Part shown: piece after piece, positions 63,891 to 64,000 of the stretch
Layout of the letters: each line of letters starts with the position of its first letter
Numbering within the stretch: position 1 is the first letter of the stretch
Program-made: the position numbers and the translations under genes
Source: Channa striata
Lineage: Eukaryota; Chordata; Actinopteri; Anabantiformes; Channidae
Reading direction: 5' to 3'
Length of the DNA: 64,000 nucleotides
Assembly (NCBI GenBank): GCA_033026295.1
Contig: CM065188.1
Coordinates: forward strand, 1,178,001-1,242,000
The notes under the pieces: generated by a model
What the model was told of the DNA's origin: nothing
Databases searched by the model: none
The model's input: the letters and a program-made list of their open reading frames with translations, nothing else

Positions 63891-64000
63891 CCTTGCTGTG
63901 CTTAGCCCTAATCTTTAAAAGAGAGAGTGACAGTAAGGAATCGAAGGAGCACATGACTCATGGTATTTTCGAATAGTTCCAATAAAGTTGTTTTTAGAGA

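Noticed and set aside
1..64000. An undescribed defence, toxin or biosynthetic system
   Set aside because: The window is a fish SMG1 locus with common transposon families. No clustered unknown genes or unusual architecture beyond those listed were seen.

Overview
This is vertebrate nuclear DNA, almost certainly from a ray-finned (teleost) fish. It has long AT-rich introns, many short exons with GT/GC-AG boundaries, and repeat families typical of fish: an RTE-clade LINE with a very short 3' end, L2-like LINEs, a Rex6/R4-like LINE, pogo and Tc1 DNA transposons, and several short teleost interspersed repeats. No prokaryotic, organellar or viral gene was recognised, and no CRISPR array.

The window holds one recognisable host gene: SMG1, the phosphatidylinositol-3-kinase-related kinase that phosphorylates UPF1 in nonsense-mediated mRNA decay (NMD). 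It lies on the + strand. The start codon is at 15021, and 48 coding exons can be placed up to 63633. All reading phases join without a frame conflict, giving 8,039 nt (about 2,680 codons). The N-terminal helical-repeat region, the FAT region and the complete core of the kinase domain are present. Roughly the last quarter of the protein (the long C-terminal insertion and the FATC tail) lies beyond the right edge. A six-codon upstream ORF ends on the A of the SMG1 start codon. Two introns appear to use GC donors, and one acceptor is a tandem TAGCAG.

Region by region: 1-7.8 kb is intergenic and repeat-rich, with two copies of a tRNA-like short repeat, a LINE 3' end followed by a 260-bp TTGAA/CTGAA tract, and a CRE/CTCF-like motif cluster at 4.65-4.75 kb. 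A nearly full-length RTE LINE occupies 7.85-11.05 kb; it carries a perfect 17-bp target-site duplication but a broken reverse transcriptase. From 11.05 to 14.85 kb there is T-rich, internally duplicated DNA and a short teleost repeat. The CpG-rich SMG1 5' end is at about 14.94-15.3 kb. The introns of SMG1 then hold two L2-like LINEs (16.1-17.2 and 37.0-39.2 kb, antisense), another antisense LINE (17.9-19.2 kb), two RTE fragments (21.4 and 22.0 kb), a pogo transposon with both inverted repeats (24.87-26.48 kb), a related non-coding inverted-repeat element (42.12-42.95 kb), a LINE 3' end (44.2-44.6 kb), a Rex6/R4-like LINE remnant (46.1-47.7 kb) and a Tc1 remnant (57.2-57.6 kb).

I did not find an undescribed gene system. 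The most useful observations concern SMG1 gene structure and several well-preserved transposon insertions and rearrangements. Family names rest on recalled protein-family features; no database search was run.
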